In this document: in pieces, positions 1-12,400 of the stretch
Numbering within the stretch: the stretch's first letter is position 1
Layout of the letters: the number at the start of each line of letters is the position of its first letter
Assembly (NCBI GenBank): GCA_032622095.1
Contig: CP136063.1
Coordinates: forward strand, 186,041,956-186,105,955
Reading direction: 5' to 3'
From: Siphonodentalium dalli
Lineage: Eukaryota; Mollusca; Scaphopoda; Gadilida; Siphonodentaliidae
DNA: 64,000 bases
Notes under the pieces: generated by a model
Seen by the model: the letters and a program-made list of their open reading frames with translations, nothing else
Told to the model about the DNA's origin: nothing
Databases searched by the model: none
Translations under genes and position numbers: made by a program

Positions 1-57
1 ATACTAACCCTTTCCTAAGGGATAACTACTTGTCAATGAGTATTTAGTATAAAAAGG
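1..57. mobile_element. End fragment of CCCTTTCTATACTAAA-type TTAA MITE
   Basis: The segment around positions 22-57 matches the right end of the complete element at 1774-1986: both read 'gataactact...tcaatgagt.tttagtata' and finish near an A-rich GGTTA. Only the end of the copy lies in the window, so its other boundary cannot be seen. Confidence 0.5.
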
Positions 58-1297
58 GTTAGGATCTATAAATTGGACACATAATGTTCAAATATTGCAG
101 TGAAAGGTAAAGACACCATTGAATGTTGTAGACACCTAAAAAAAAAGTAAGTTCCTGAACCCCCCCCTCATTATTCAGGTATTCTCTCCATATATATGGG
201 GTACATTGTTATGAAATTTGGTACCCATATTCTCTATCTAAATACAAATTCACACTGAATGAGTGCCAATTAAAGGGACAAATGACTCATTTGTTTTTCA
301 AAAATCACAGTAAGAAAGTTAGGACACAATAGCGCAGAACATACATGGGTTAACCACATATCAATGATAGTGGTAAGTGCATGGGAGCCTTATAAAACAT
401 GCCACGTATTCAATTTTGACCAATTGTGAACAAGAGCGATCCCTGGTAATCACATTCGTTTCTACCCTACCCATGATGCCAAATAAAATGTGCATGCCAA
501 GTGTGAATATAGGGGTGATAGAAAGACAGTCAGTCGTGACTATATCACCCCTAACAATATACATGTATATTCTATTATATTTATTTGTAATTGTACTTTC
601 CATGGGTGTATATTGTAAATACAATTATCCTATCCTATCCTTCCAGTTTTTCGAAAAACTCCCCATGCCAGAACTATTCAAATTCCATATCTACAAGTTT
701 AGGTGTATTGTGGGCATTTAATAAGCACATTGTCAATAATACAACAGGGTTAATGCTCAAATTTTGAGGTTTTAAATCTGAACTGTGATTTTTTTAATTT
801 GAATGTTTTTTGCATAAAATGGCTCTCATTCAATCATATATCCAATCAAATGTTTAGCATTAACACTGTTAATCAAACTGGTCATAAAAGTTATTTTTCC
901 GTAATTTCATAGCAATAGAATCCATTTCTTGGGAGATCTGGGGCAATGTATTCAGGGGCAGTTGTTACTTTTTTGAGGTGATTATATGATGCCTGTTCAC
1001 CTGATCATGACATGAGATGTGTGTTTCGTCTCTAAACATCTCCATTGATGTATTATATCTGTGTTATAATTAGATGCCTTAGAACATACGCTATATTTAT
1101 ATGTGCAACAATTTGATCGGCATATATTATCAAGATCAATGTTATTTTTTATTAAAATGTTATAGAAAAGTATCCATGTTTGATGCCATTTAATTTCCCT
1201 GGTTATGACTGGTTTTCCTACTGGCCTGAAATTCTTTGTTTCAAACTTGATGCCAATTTTTGAGAAGAAAAAAAATAGGCCCAATGATAGCTGAATG
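58..1297. other. Non-coding stretch, nothing recognised
   Basis: AT-rich sequence with short homopolymer runs (poly-C near 160). The open frames here (up to 114 codons) show no recognisable domain and no consistent codon pattern, so I do not call a gene. Confidence 0.5.
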
Positions 1298-1301
1298 TTA
1301 A

Positions 1302-1735
1302 AAGTACTCAATTCGATTCGATGGTCCCCATATCATCAGATTCCAACAACAACAAATACTTTGAAATGCTGCTTCAGTTATCAGAATCGATTAATTGCCA
1401 AAAATAATGTTAACCATGGTCAACTATAGTATAAAATTGCACAAAACCTGTGATTTTTCAACATTTTTTTCAATGAAATTTTGCCGGTTTATCAAATATC
1501 TGACACAGAAAAGCCACTTGATTTTAGAGTTATCCATCTTCATCTGCAATTTGGTCTTCTTGTCGGCTTTTACTGGGCCATGAATTATTCCAGGTGGTGA
1601 TAAATAATAGATTTAAAAAATCGATATCTGATCACTATGAGCTTTGATGGGTGGGTTCCTCGACTCGAATCATATTTTTTATCCCCGAACCCAAATAAAT
1701 GGCAATTGAGGGGAGCTTAATCAGATTGAGTACCT
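1302..1735. mobile_element. TTAA MITE, AGGTACTCAATCCGATC family, copy 1
   Basis: Flanked by TTAA at 1298-1301 and 1736-1739. The ends are imperfect inverted repeats (AAGTACTCAATTCG... and ...TCAGATTGAGTACCT). The interior 'atcgatatctgatcac...gagctttgatgggtgg' is shared with copies at 6703, 7694 and 13009. TTAA target duplication is typical of piggyBac-class elements. No transposase is present, so it is non-autonomous. Confidence 0.75.
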
Positions 1736-1773
1736 TTAAGTTGTTGGTAACCTCCACAGTATTCAGACATTAA

Positions 1774-1986
1774 CCCTTTCTATACTAAATAGATCCTCCA
1801 ATTCAGTCATAAAAGTATACATTGGAAGGGTCTATTGTTCATGTGGATGGATGTTCAGGAAATATGAGCAGGCGACAGACCATAGAAAGTGATGAAGGAG
1901 TCCTATTCTTTGATGGGAAATGATCAGATAATAAGTTCAACAAACAGTGATAACTACTAATCAATGAGTGTTTAGTATAGAAATGG
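1774..1986. mobile_element. 213-bp TTAA MITE, CCCTTTCTATACTAAA family
   Basis: TTAA flanks at 1770-1773 and 1987-1990. Termini CCCTTTCTATACTAAA and TTTAGTATAGAAATGG are inverted repeats with few mismatches. The CCCTTT start resembles piggyBac termini. The interior is too short to code. A related end lies at the start of the window. Confidence 0.7.
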
Positions 1987-2092
1987 TTAATTGTTCTCAC
2001 ATGCAGCAATAACATAATACAGACTACTATATGCTACATTTCAGTTGACAATTTTTCACTGGAGACACCAATCGAAACTGTTGCACTGACCT

Positions 2093-3870
2093 TTTTATGT
2101 TTACCCATAACATATTATGGTAAATGTAGTGTAGACGTCCGGATTGACCACTTGTCGTTCGTCCGTCTGTCTGTCTGTCTGACTGTCCGTAGACGCTTTA
2201 CGCATAATGCGATAACTGATACAGATCGAGTTCAAATATGGGTTTGATCCGACTTATGGTTTGACGAGGGACGGTTGGCGGGCGGGCGGGCAGGCCTAAA
2301 GAATGCCTTATAACTTTGACATTTGTGAACCGATTAAAAAAATTTATTTTTTTTCCCCGGAGTTTTGGGTCTTAGTTTGTCTATTTTTAGCAATTTTATC
2401 ACCGTTAGCACGATAACTCGATGAAATATTAACCGATTTCAACAATATTTGGTACATGAGTTTCCTGCAACAATATCTCGGATGAGTTCGAAAACCAGGT
2501 TTGTCCGAATTTTTGTCGAGGAGTTATGGGTCTTAGTTTATCTATTTTTAGCAATGTTATCACCGTTAGTGCGATAACTCGATGAAATATTAACCGATTT
2601 CAACAATATTTGGTAAATGAGTCTCCTGCAACAATATCTCGGAGGAATTCGAAAACTAGGTTTGCCCGAATTTTTTTCGCAGAGTTATGGGTCTTAGTTT
2701 GTCTATTTTTAGCAATTTTATCACCGTTAGCGCGATAACTCAATGAAATATTAACCGATTTCAACAATATTTGATATATGAGTCTCCTGCTACATATCTC
2801 GGACGAGTTCCAAAACCAGGTTTGTCCGAAATTTTTTCGCAGAGTTATGGGTCTTAGTTTGTCTATTTATAGAAATGTTATCACCATTAGCGCAATAACT
2901 CAATGAAATATTAACCGATTTAAACAATATTTGGTGTATGAGTCTCTTGCAACAATATCTCGGACGAGTTCGAAATCCTTATTTGTCCGAATTTTTTTTC
3001 CGGAGTTATGGGTCTTAGTTTGTCTATTTTAATAACAATTTTATCACCGTTAGCATGATAACTCGATGAAATATTAACCGATTTCAACAATATTTGGTAC
3101 ATGAATTTCCTGCAACAATATCTCGGATGAGTTCGAAAACCAGGTTTGTCCGAATTTTTGTCGAGGAGTTATGGGTCTTAGTTTATCTATTTTTAGCAAT
3201 GTTATCACCGTTAGTGCGATAACTCGATGAAATATTAACCGATTTCAACAATATTTGGTAAATGAGTCTCCTGCAACAATATCTCGGACGAATTCGAAAA
3301 CTAGGTTTGCCCGAATTTTTTTCGCAGAGTTATGGGTCTTAGTTTGTCTATTTTTAGCAATTTTATCACCGTTAGCGCGATAACTCAATGAAATATTAAC
3401 CGATTTCAACAATATTTGATATATGAGTCTCCTGCTACATATCTCGGACGAGTTCCAAAACCAGGTTTGTCCGAAATTTTTTCGCAGAGTTATGGGTCTT
3501 AGTTTGTCTATTTATAGAAATGTTATCACCATTAGCGCAATAACTCAATGAAATATTAACCGATTTAAACAATATTTGGTGTATGAGTCTCTTGCAACAA
3601 TATCTCGGACGAGTTCGAAATCCTTATTTGTCCGAATTTTTTTTCCGGAGTTATGGGTCTTAGTTTGTCTATTTTAATAACAATTTTATCACCGTTAGTG
3701 CGATAACTCAATGAAATATTAATGGATTCAATTGATAGTTGGTATATAGGTCTATTGCAATAATATACCACTGTCCGACTTTTTTTCCCGGAGTTGTGCA
3801 CCTTATTGGCAGAAGTTTGGTTCGACTGCCAAAAAACTCGACAAAAGCATCTTAGATGCGTACCCCTTGT
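2093..3870. repeat. 161-bp minisatellite with 4-mer higher-order period
   Basis: It begins with a near-palindromic 'TTTACCCATAACATATTATGGTAAA'-type start and a GTCT/GTCC microsatellite (2155-2190). Monomers of about 161 bp follow, each with 'gttatgggtcttagtttgtctattt', 'atcaccgttag.gcgataactc' and 'gaaatattaaccgattt'. The marker recurs near 2368, 2531, 2692, 2853, 3016, 3176, 3337, 3498 and 3660. Larger blocks repeat at about 646 bp (four monomers), so 2.48-3.12 kb resembles 3.13-3.77 kb more than neighbouring monomers do. Minus-strand open frames here are repeat by-products. Confidence 0.85.
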
Positions 3871-5590
3871 TTTAAAGGAGTTTTGACCCTTTTTTTTTGG
3901 AAAAAAAAAATTTGATTTTATTTAACCAAAAACAATTATTCAATTTTTTTTTTAAACTTTTATAATAATACAAATTTTTTTAAATAATAAAAACAAAATT
4001 GTCATTGACACTAAGTCTTCATCTGTTTTAGAGTTATACCATTAATTATGTGTGATGTCCTGTTTTGAAAATATGAAGATTTTATTGCTATAGTTACATG
4101 TAATATAATGATATCAATAAATTACCATGTGAACATCTGATATCCAGAGTATATGAGAGTAAATTTTATAGATGGTGTCATTCCAAGTGAAATCTTGTTA
4201 TTAATTGAGTGATGACATATGGTACATAGCTGTGGGGTTTGGTTAGATGAAGTCAAAGATAAACAACAATTGTGGCTGGCTAATTGTTTATCTTATCTGT
4301 CAAATTTGATTATTTGATTAATGGCAGCATGAGTCTCTTGTTTCTCCTAAGGGACCCCTCACCTATATAAATGTCTTCTATATTCCAATGATCTGCTTAT
4401 AAAATAATTAACCCTTTCCAAGCTTCCCATAGACATGCTATAATGTACATGGACTTTTCCTCATATTTCTTATCTATGGTTATCTTTACACACTATTCAC
4501 TTCTATCAATTTTGATATTGACTGATTAATTGATTTAAAAAAAATTTATATTAACCCTTCAGACCTATGCATTCAATTTGAAATGAAAATAATGGCTGAT
4601 AGCCAATATGATTTATCTTTGCAATGGGTAACAGGCAGATATATCTACATGACTATTGCAGGTGATGCCTTGTTTTGAAAATCAAGATGGTAGATGTTAA
4701 TATTTCTAGGAACCTTATTTTCCCTTTTGTTTATATTGTTATGGTTGATTGAATTTTAGGGGCCACAGAGAGCTTAAAAGATTAACATTGAATTTTATGG
4801 ATTTTATTGTCCAAGCTACTTGTAAAACATCGTAATGTGTGAAGCCATTTAATTGAGGACTACTTACTTTCTTTTATATGAACAATGGTAATCTCTTTCG
4901 ATTTAGGGGTCATACAGACCAGCATCCTCATCATATAATGTCTGTATAACATTATATAGATAACACTTTTGTATATTCAATAAACTACATATATTTTTGA
5001 AAACCATACACCCCTGTTATGAAACACTTAATCTTGCATGTACCTGACAATATATAAAGCATTCCTTATTTAATACACATGTCAGATCTGATCTTATCTG
5101 TCCATGTTTGATAAACAAATAACAACTGTTGAGAATGGGGGGGGGTAAATTAAAGTATAATTTAAATATGAGGTGGAATCCCATACATGTATGTTGTTTT
5201 AAGCAGTCTGGCTTGTCAACAAATTATAATTTCTCTTTAGAAGTGAATGAATTTTAAATATCCTGCAGGTCAAAAGTGGCAGAGATAAGGGTTTACCAAT
5301 TTTGCTTCCAATGAGTTAACTTTCACTCCAAAACATATCCACCGAAATCACTAAACCATTGGATCTCACAGTGAGAGGTCTTTGGGTGAATAGGGACATA
5401 GTTAAGAGATTTAAAACTACTCCTCCCCCACCCCAAATACTTTAACCCCTTCTTAGACAAATTATTTGAGCTTTTGATTTCAGGTTGGTTACTGATATAT
5501 GGATTCCTGTGATTATATCTTAGACAAATTATCAGTTATAGCTAATCGCTATCGCCAGTGTGTGGGTTAAACATCTGCCGATCGTGATCG
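3871..5590. other. Non-coding AT-rich stretch
   Basis: Low-complexity A/T runs occupy 3885-3985. The rest shows no open frame with a recognisable domain and no repeat I could pair within the window. Confidence 0.5.
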
Positions 5591-5598
5591 GCCTCTCG

Positions 5599-5690
5599 TT
5601 ATGTTTACCCATACCATAGTATGGTAAACATAGTGTCGACATCCAGATTGACCACTCGTTGTTCGTCCATCGGTCGGTTTATAGGTTTAA
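5599..5690. repeat. Second copy of the 'TTTACCCATA..TATGGTAAA' repeat head
   Basis: Positions 5599-5680 match 2099-2160: a near-palindrome, then 'agtgt.gac.tcc.gattgaccac...gttcgtcc'. Here the head is not followed by the 161-bp tandem array. It is therefore a dispersed repeat, and the array at 2.2-3.8 kb is an internal expansion of it. Confidence 0.6.
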
Positions 5691-6169
5691 TAGAGATGCC
5701 AACCTTCAGCATAAACAATGCCAGTGATTAGTTGACAGCTCTGCTATATAATTGATAATGGATCAGCAGTGAGGTGGCTTATTTTGATGGCTGTGTTGGT
5801 AGAATTTGATACACTATCATTGTAAACTTAAATTGGACTCTATTAACCCAAGTATTCCATGTCTGGATTACCTTTTCACATTTAATCCAAGGCTGTGCTG
5901 GTGTAGCATTACATATCATCTGACAGTGCGAGTGACCCATAAATTCCAATAATTTGTGTTATGTACTATTATAGACAAATGTGCATAACACAAATTCACA
6001 TAACACAGTATACTCTATAATTCAACATCAAAACTATAATTTATTATTCCGATCATAGTAATTAACTATTGCCAAGGGGTGGGTTAAACATCGTGATAGG
6101 CCTATCGTTAAAAAAAAATCATACAACATTTGACAGCCATGCTAGTGAGAAAGGGTGATGTTTTGTGTG

Positions 6170-6320
6170 GGAGGTAGGCGTATAGATCTGGTAGTAATCT
6201 GATATGAATGAAAACGTAACACGTACCTTGTAGATCTATTACAATGTATCTGTATTTTTCAGCCTAGCTTTCCTCTAAGCTCAAAAGCTTACTACCAGAT
6301 CTATAGGGCTACCTCCCATA
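6170..6320. repeat. Inverted repeat, ~28-bp arms
   Basis: GGGAGGTAGGCGTATAGATC...TGGTAGTAA near 6170-6200 is mirrored by TTACTACCAGATCTATAG...CTACCTCCC at 6288-6318, with about 90 bp between. It could be a small foldback element. No coding capacity. Confidence 0.6.
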
Positions 6321-6702
6321 TAAAATATGTCTACAAACACCGAAATAAGCCGAAAGGATTGGGGGATTAGGAGAATAAAGAAGTCATTTTACTTCTTTGT
6401 TATTGTAACGTTTCTATCTTAGACCCGAGGAAGACATTGTAAGTCGAAACCTTGTCTGAAAAAAAAACCGATAATAAATCTACCTTATGCGAGAGCTGGT
6501 GTCCTAAATGTATATAATTCAACCACACCCATGTAGCTAATAGTAATATAGATAGACATTCCTCATACATATATGACATACATGGGGGGAATGAGGGATT
6601 TCTCTTAAAATTTCTCCTTCTGTTTTGAACAGGAATAATCGTGTTTTATAACCAAATTTAGTGTAGCTGAATTGGTCATTGTCTCATGGTTACATGCATT
6701 AA

Positions 6703-7159
6703 AGGTACTCAATCAGATCAGACGGTCCCCATACCATCAAGATACAACAATATCATTTCTTCAAAATACGCTTTAGTTATCAGAATCAATTTATTGCAAC
6801 AAAATTATTCTAACAACTGTCAACTATGGTATCAAATTTCCCAAAACTTGTTATTTATAAAAAAAATTTTCAACAAGATATGACCGTATTATCACTTAAA
6901 GTATCACAAAATTTGACCGTATTACCACTTGATTTTAGAGTTATCCATCTTCATCCGCAATTTTGTCCTAGACCCTCCGTTTGACCACGTGTTTCTGGGC
7001 CACATATTATTTCACATCTTGAGAAATAACAAACTTCAAAAATCGATATCTGATCACTCTGAGCTTTGATGGGTGGTTTCCTCAACTCGAATCAAATATT
7101 TTTTACCCCTGATGCCAAATAAATAGTAATTTAGGAACGTCTGATCGGATTGAGTACCT
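6703..7159. mobile_element. TTAA MITE, AGGTACTCAATCCGATC family, copy 2
   Basis: TTAA flanks at 6699-6702 and 7160-7163. The termini AGGTACTCAATCAGATCAG and CTGATCGGATTGAGTACCT are near-perfect inverted repeats, making this the best-preserved copy of the family in the window. No transposase. Confidence 0.8.
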
Positions 7160-7163
7160 TTAA

Positions 7164-7693
7164 GTTGCCGTGGATCTCACAAATGTGCATAAAGCACGCG
7201 GGATCTCACAAATGTGCATAAGGGCACCCAAATGTGCAAATTATGCATGAAGCAATGACCAATTCAGTGGTAGTAGCAATTATAGACACCGTAATAACAG
7301 TTACGACAGGCTGTTTTACAGTGACATTGATTAGTTGAATGCATAATAATGTCCAAGACCGCAATTATTTCTAAGGTCATTATTTATTATGGTCCTGTCC
7401 AAAACAAATACAGAAGCTGTTATGTCGAACATCAATACTTCAACAATAAGGCATTGTATCAACATATTTTTGGAATAGATAGCTCTGATATATCTATGTT
7501 CTGGAGATTCATCTTCCCTATTATCTGAACATTTCCCAACAAATGAATAGGAATCCTTCTGCACTTATGTTATCTGCCGTTAGCTTCACATTCAGGATTA
7601 CCACTCAGAAGAATAATAGACCATTCCAATGTATACTTTTATAGCTGAATGGGAAAGTCCATTTAGTAAATAAAGGGTTAAAATAGCTTTCAA
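7164..7693. other. Non-coding stretch
   Basis: A short tandem 'ggatctcacaaatgtgcata' occurs twice at 7172-7220. Nothing else is recognised. The minus-strand 77-codon open frame has no recognisable domain. Confidence 0.4.
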
Positions 7694-8140
7694 ATGTACT
7701 CAATCCGATTCTATGGTCACCATATCATCAGATTCCAACAACAACATTTTTTGAATACCTCTTCAGTTATCAGAATCCAGAAATTACCCAAAAATAATTC
7801 TAACAACCGTCAACTTTTGTATAAAATTGCCCAAAAGCTGTTATTTATCAATATTTTGGTCAACGAAATTTTGCTGGTTTTTTTTCAAATATCTGACACA
7901 AAAAGCCACGTGAATTTAGAGTTATCCATCTTCATCCACAGTTTGGTCCGAGACCGTGTTCTCGTCGACCGTTTACTGGGTCACCTAAAATTATTAGTGA
8001 TGTAAAATAATAGATTTCAAACATCGATATCTGATAACACTGAGCTTTGATGGGTGGGTTACTCGACTCGAATCAAATACTTTTTACCCCGAAAGCCAAG
8101 GAAATAGTAATTTGCGATCGTTAATGCGGATTATGCACCT
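7694..8140. mobile_element. TTAA MITE, AGGTACTCAATCCGATC family, copy 3 (diverged)
   Basis: The left end is 'atgtactcaatccgattctatggtc'. The right end is 'gcggattatgcacct' followed by TTAA at 8141-8144; the left TTAA has decayed to TCAA. Interior similarity to copies 1 and 2 is clear (gagctttgatgggtgg, gactcgaatcaaata). Confidence 0.65.
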
Positions 8141-8477
8141 TTAAGCGACTCGTAATGGTGGAACCTCAAACTAACATAGAATTGCTCACTTTTGTTATGT
8201 TCCATTGTCCAAAATAGGTCGATAACGACATGAAATATACGGAATATTTATGGCTTGCAAAGACTGGTCAATGTGTCTCCGTTGGCTTCAGTTTGTGAAT
8301 CTAAAGAGCTTCTCTGTACGATATGATACTTCAAGTTGTGGCAAAAATAAAAAGCGTTGGTCTCACTTCTGGGTGGAATGTTGAAAGCAGATAAACCTTA
8401 ATTGTATGTGTTTTTTAATTGTTAACGCTGCAAATTAATACAGAACATGGATATATACATAATATACAGTTGGGTCA

Positions 8478-8750
8478 CTTACATCGTCATCGTCATGGTC
8501 GTCGTCGTCGCCATCATTATCATATTCTTCATCATCCGTATGATCACAATCGTCGACATTGTTGCCGCCGTCTTTTATCAATCTTCGTCGTCATTATCCC
8601 ATCGTCATCATCATTCTTATCATCAGCATCGTCGACGTTGTTATCGTCGTCGTGAATCGTCATCATTGTCGCGCTGTCATCTTTATACCCATCATCAGCA
8701 ACATCGTCGTCATAATCAACATCATAATCGACATCATCGAGGAAAAAGTT
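8478..8750. repeat. Imperfect CAT/CGT trinucleotide microsatellite
   Basis: About 270 bp of interrupted (CRT/GTC)n with ATC/GTC variants. It keeps all plus-strand frames open (His/Arg-, Ile/Val- and Ser-rich translations), so the 78-101-codon frames here are low-complexity artefacts. Confidence 0.85.
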
Positions 8751-9409
8751 AATAAATTAGGATATATATATATTACATGGTATTTTTGCAGCTACCGCCG
8801 AGCATTATGATATACTATTTTTCAAACAAGCTGATACCTCATTTGTGTCCAAACGTACAATTTTATTCTTTAACATTCTGACCAAAGTAGTCAGTCGAAT
8901 GAATATCCTATAGATGTATGGACTGGTGTATTCCACGAACCTCCGACTCGCAACTTTGGTCATAATGTTATAGAAAACTACTGAGAATTTCCGAACAAAT
9001 AGGCAATCAACTTGTTATAAAAAAATGAATAAACATATGGTCATAACAGTAAAAAATTGTATGTTTTGTGCCAGTTCCTCATATATTATTTTGTTTGTGC
9101 ATTTGCGCTCGCCCGGCCATTTTAAACTCGTGGTACTCACCAACCTCGTAACCATGTGATTCTATACAACTGGTTTCGAAAACATTAAGGATATATTGGT
9201 GTTTAAAAACATTATATTGGGCACAGAAAGCTAAATTGCACGGAGAGGCCACAAATCAGACGGGCCATGTGCAATTGTAATCGTGGGTTTGCGAAACCTC
9301 TCAACTAACATCTCTGTATCCTACCAGCATCATATATAGCTAAATAAACAGTACGCACCAATGCCAAGCATATCATTGTATCAAGACGAGTTGACGAGGA
9401 TTGTTCACG

Positions 9410-9422
9410 TTTTTATATATAC
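9410..9422 (+). promoter_or_regulatory. Candidate TATA box upstream of profilin-like gene
   Basis: TTTTTATATATAC lies about 180 bp upstream of the chosen start codon. A start site about 30 bp downstream would give a ~160-nt 5' leader. Position and sequence are suggestive only. Confidence 0.35.
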
Positions 9423-9603
9423 TATAGTTGATATACACATTTCGGGCCTAACTGTGCATGAATAGAATTATACTCCTTTGCAAATTTCCGCCTCGTTAGT
9501 TTCCCGGTGTGCAGTAGACTGTTATGTACATTCGTGTCAAACTGTGAGTGAACTTTTATATCCGATTGTACAACTGTCATTCCTTTGGTGCTGGTGGGAT
9601 AAG

Positions 9604-10101
9604 ATGGAGGAGCCAACCGACATTCAACCTGATGTTGATGTTCCGCGTCCGGTGGCACCGCCGCGCAGACCAAGCGACCGACGGAAGCAACCGCCCTCAC
9701 CACGACCACAGAAAAGAAGCGGCAGCACCACTTCTGTTTATCTTATGTCATGGGCAGATTTTGTGACAAATCTGACGGAAAGTGAAAAAATTACTGCAGC
9801 AGCTGTGTTCGATTTGACTGGAAAACCATTGACGACGTCCGATGATTTGAATGCCACGCCCGAAATGGGATCCACAATCGTGCAATGTTTGGAGGATTAT
9901 CACACAGTTCTTTCCCTCATGACTTTAGAGAGTGTGACATACCATTGCATCCTAGCTCAGGCAAACTTACTACTCGGTTTAACGGAGGATACGATATTCG
10001 TAGTGAAACGAGATGATAAAAACATAGTCATCGCCTTCGGCGACATCAACACACCTGGTTCTTGTTTACTTGAAGTGAGGAATTCTCTCGCGATGATGTG
10101 A
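9604..10101 (+). CDS. Profilin-like protein with proline-rich N-terminal extension
   Basis: A 165-codon open frame. The frame is open from 9478, but I choose the ATG at 9604 because its context (aagATGG) is good and the upstream residues look like leader. Residues 1-47 are Pro/Arg-rich (APPRRPSDRR, QPPSPRPQ). From residue 48 (MSWADFV) the protein resembles profilin: the MSW start, ITAAAVFDLTGKPL early strands, a TPEMGSTIV helix, YHCILAQAN, and a C-terminal TPGSCLLEVRNSL helix. Profilins are ~125-140 aa actin- and polyproline-binding proteins that sequester and deliver G-actin. The tail preceding the fold could bind its own polyproline site, which is inference. No intron is needed, so it may be a single-exon gene or an old retrocopy. 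Actin-contact residues are not obviously conserved. Confidence 0.7.
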   Translation: MEEPTDIQPDVDVPRPVAPPRRPSDRRKQPPSPRPQKRSGSTTSVYLMSWADFVTNLTESEKITAAAVFDLTGKPLTTSDDLNATPEMGSTIVQCLEDYHTVLSLMTLESVTYHCILAQANLLLGLTEDTIFVVKRDDKNIVIAFGDINTPGSCLLEVRNSLAMM

Positions 10102-10690
10102 TATTTTGGAACAAGTTCTGAAACCACCATGCATCGTACTATTGTTTCTCGGCAGAGATATATGACAGGTTGCCGAAATGGGGATGTTCGAATGTGTAGG
10201 TTATAACGAGACCAATATTAGATCGCGATGCATGCTCAATTTTATAAGTTATAATTTTCATAATTATATGCACATATTACCTTATTTATTTTTCAAACGC
10301 AATATTCTTCGTGTACGTGCAGACGCGTGCAAGGTTAATATATTCCGTTCATTTAACTGGCGCCTCTTTGTTTTGCTGTATAGTTGCATTGAAGGCAGCC
10401 TGGGGTTATGTTATCGTTCCCAACCGAGAAAAATGACACCGCTTACCAATATCTGACAGTCAAATTTTCTCGGTCGGTGAAGCCAGAGCAACCTCTGGCT
10501 ATACTTGATAATGCTGATATATGCATACGGTTGTTATAGACGACTTGTGATCATTTGTCCGAGCCAGATGGTTTAATATTGTGCATACGAAGTAGTTATT
10601 ATTAATTTGAAAAAATAGCACGGATAACTAAATCGTTTAACCCTTCCATGACTGAAACTTCCTGATTGTTTTCGAAAACCCAGTGCCAAT

Positions 10691-10743
10691 GCATTCTCTT
10701 ATATATGCGACTCTCCCATTGGGATCCTCACATATATAAGAGA
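10691..10743. repeat. 15-bp perfect hairpin
   Basis: ATTCTCTTATATATG and CATATATAAGAGAAT form a perfect 15-bp stem with a 23-nt loop. No flanking duplication was recognised. Confidence 0.7.
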
Positions 10744-12338
10744 ATATTTACACTGTAAGCCAGTGCATTCGCCGAAAAAGGATCTGTAACGCTGCACTAG
10801 CGCAGCTCCCGTCATTTAAATTAGGGACTGGAGAACAGTGTTCTCAAACTTAAATTGACCTTAGGTCCTATACACAAATTGACCTATATTATATACACAT
10901 TGTTACATTAACTTAACAAAGTAGCTTCATAAACAGTGTTAACACTTGACAGATACTATATATATCATAATACATCACGCGAACATGTTACGCACCTGTG
11001 ATTCTCAACATATTTAAAACGCGTTATGAAGTTAAACACAAATAAATGTAGCTTGAATGTGTTTTACCGAATTAGGGCCATGCGCTGTGGCAACATAGCC
11101 CACTAGGACTATAGGGCCCCAGCGACATGAATAGTACTCCTAAATAAAACTCACTAAAGCTACGTTCATTTCTTTATTTTTGTGTAGCCTTTTCCCTAAT
11201 TTTTTCTTCTGAAAATTTTCTGCAGTTTTGATATTATACCATGCATCTCTGTAAGTTAACCCAATTACCTACCTGTAAATTAACTATCGATTAGTCTATG
11301 ACCGCCACTTAAAATACGCATAGTTTATATATAGTTCTAGGTCAACAAGGTATGACGTCGATTCGTCTTACGATGTGTTTTATTGGGATTCGGTTGACCT
11401 CTCTATATGTATTTAGATGGGAGCCATCGAATTTTTTCCGCAGTCTACATTTTTATTGGTAAAATGTTTGAAATGAAAAATAATTTCATCGACACAATAC
11501 AAGCCCTTTACTGAAACTTTTTTACTTTCCTTCTCCTTTGTCATTCTATTCATTGCTCAGCAAAACAAAAAAATTCACTCCTCCCCAAGATGAGCTACAG
11601 TGTCATTATCTACTTTCATTACCTGCCGCTCTTAGGCGACGGAATCATAGACGCTCTTTTTAAGAGGTGAACATTGGATTTTATGCTAGGCTGACATAAA
11701 TTCAAAACGTTTTACAACATCTGGCCATTACAATCTCATATTTAATAGGTTTGGTCTGATCTAATTATTTTTGTAGTACAGAAACATAGAAATGGGGTAA
11801 AATCTGACAGGGTATATTTAGTTGTAATATATCACACGAAATCCCTATTATATCCTTTAAAAGGCCATTGTATATTTCCTTATCTCTCACTATAGTTATC
11901 AATAGGCGCGTGCTTCCGGGGCGGAGCGTGCAAATTAGTTACATAATGACCGAGCGTATTTCATTGAATCGGGCGGATTAATACTATTTCGAAAAGCCAC
12001 ATATGACATTTTGAGTGAAGAGAATAAACAAATTGAATTGACAACACCAGGCAATGCAAAAATTATTGGTCGGATTTATAGGTACAACTTACCCCTTTAA
12101 AGTTAAATTCTTGTCCAACTAACGAAAATAGACACAAAAACAAAGAGGCAAATTGGGGGACTATCTTTTCCGTCACCAGCTCCAGAACGCGCAATTCTGT
12201 CGTATACGCGGATGTGAAGCGTCTCAGCCAACGCTGTAAATGTATGCATTTTGCAGCTTCTTTTACAAAATTTGATTTGTTAAAAAGGCATAAAGCTCTA
12301 TTTTTTGCATGTGATATACAAGATCGATCTTCAACTCG

Positions 12339-12400
12339 TTATGTTGGTATATAAGATTTTATCAAACTGATTTCATAAAATATTATATCCCAACATAACT
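12339..12400. repeat. 25-bp hairpin, 23/25 paired, 12-nt loop
   Basis: The arms begin GTTATGTTGG and end CCCAACATAAC, with two mismatches across 25 positions and a loop 'caaactgatttc'. The size is compatible with a tiny MITE remnant or a pre-miRNA-like fold. Nothing shows that it is transcribed. Confidence 0.7.

Noticed and set aside
2920-3801. Two similar minus-strand frames sharing an identical C-terminus
   Set aside because: Their 645-bp offset equals the higher-order period of the minisatellite, so they are repeat artefacts.
8419-8810. His/Arg-rich and Ile/Val-rich plus-strand frames of 78-101 codons
   Set aside because: They translate an imperfect trinucleotide microsatellite, in three frames at once.
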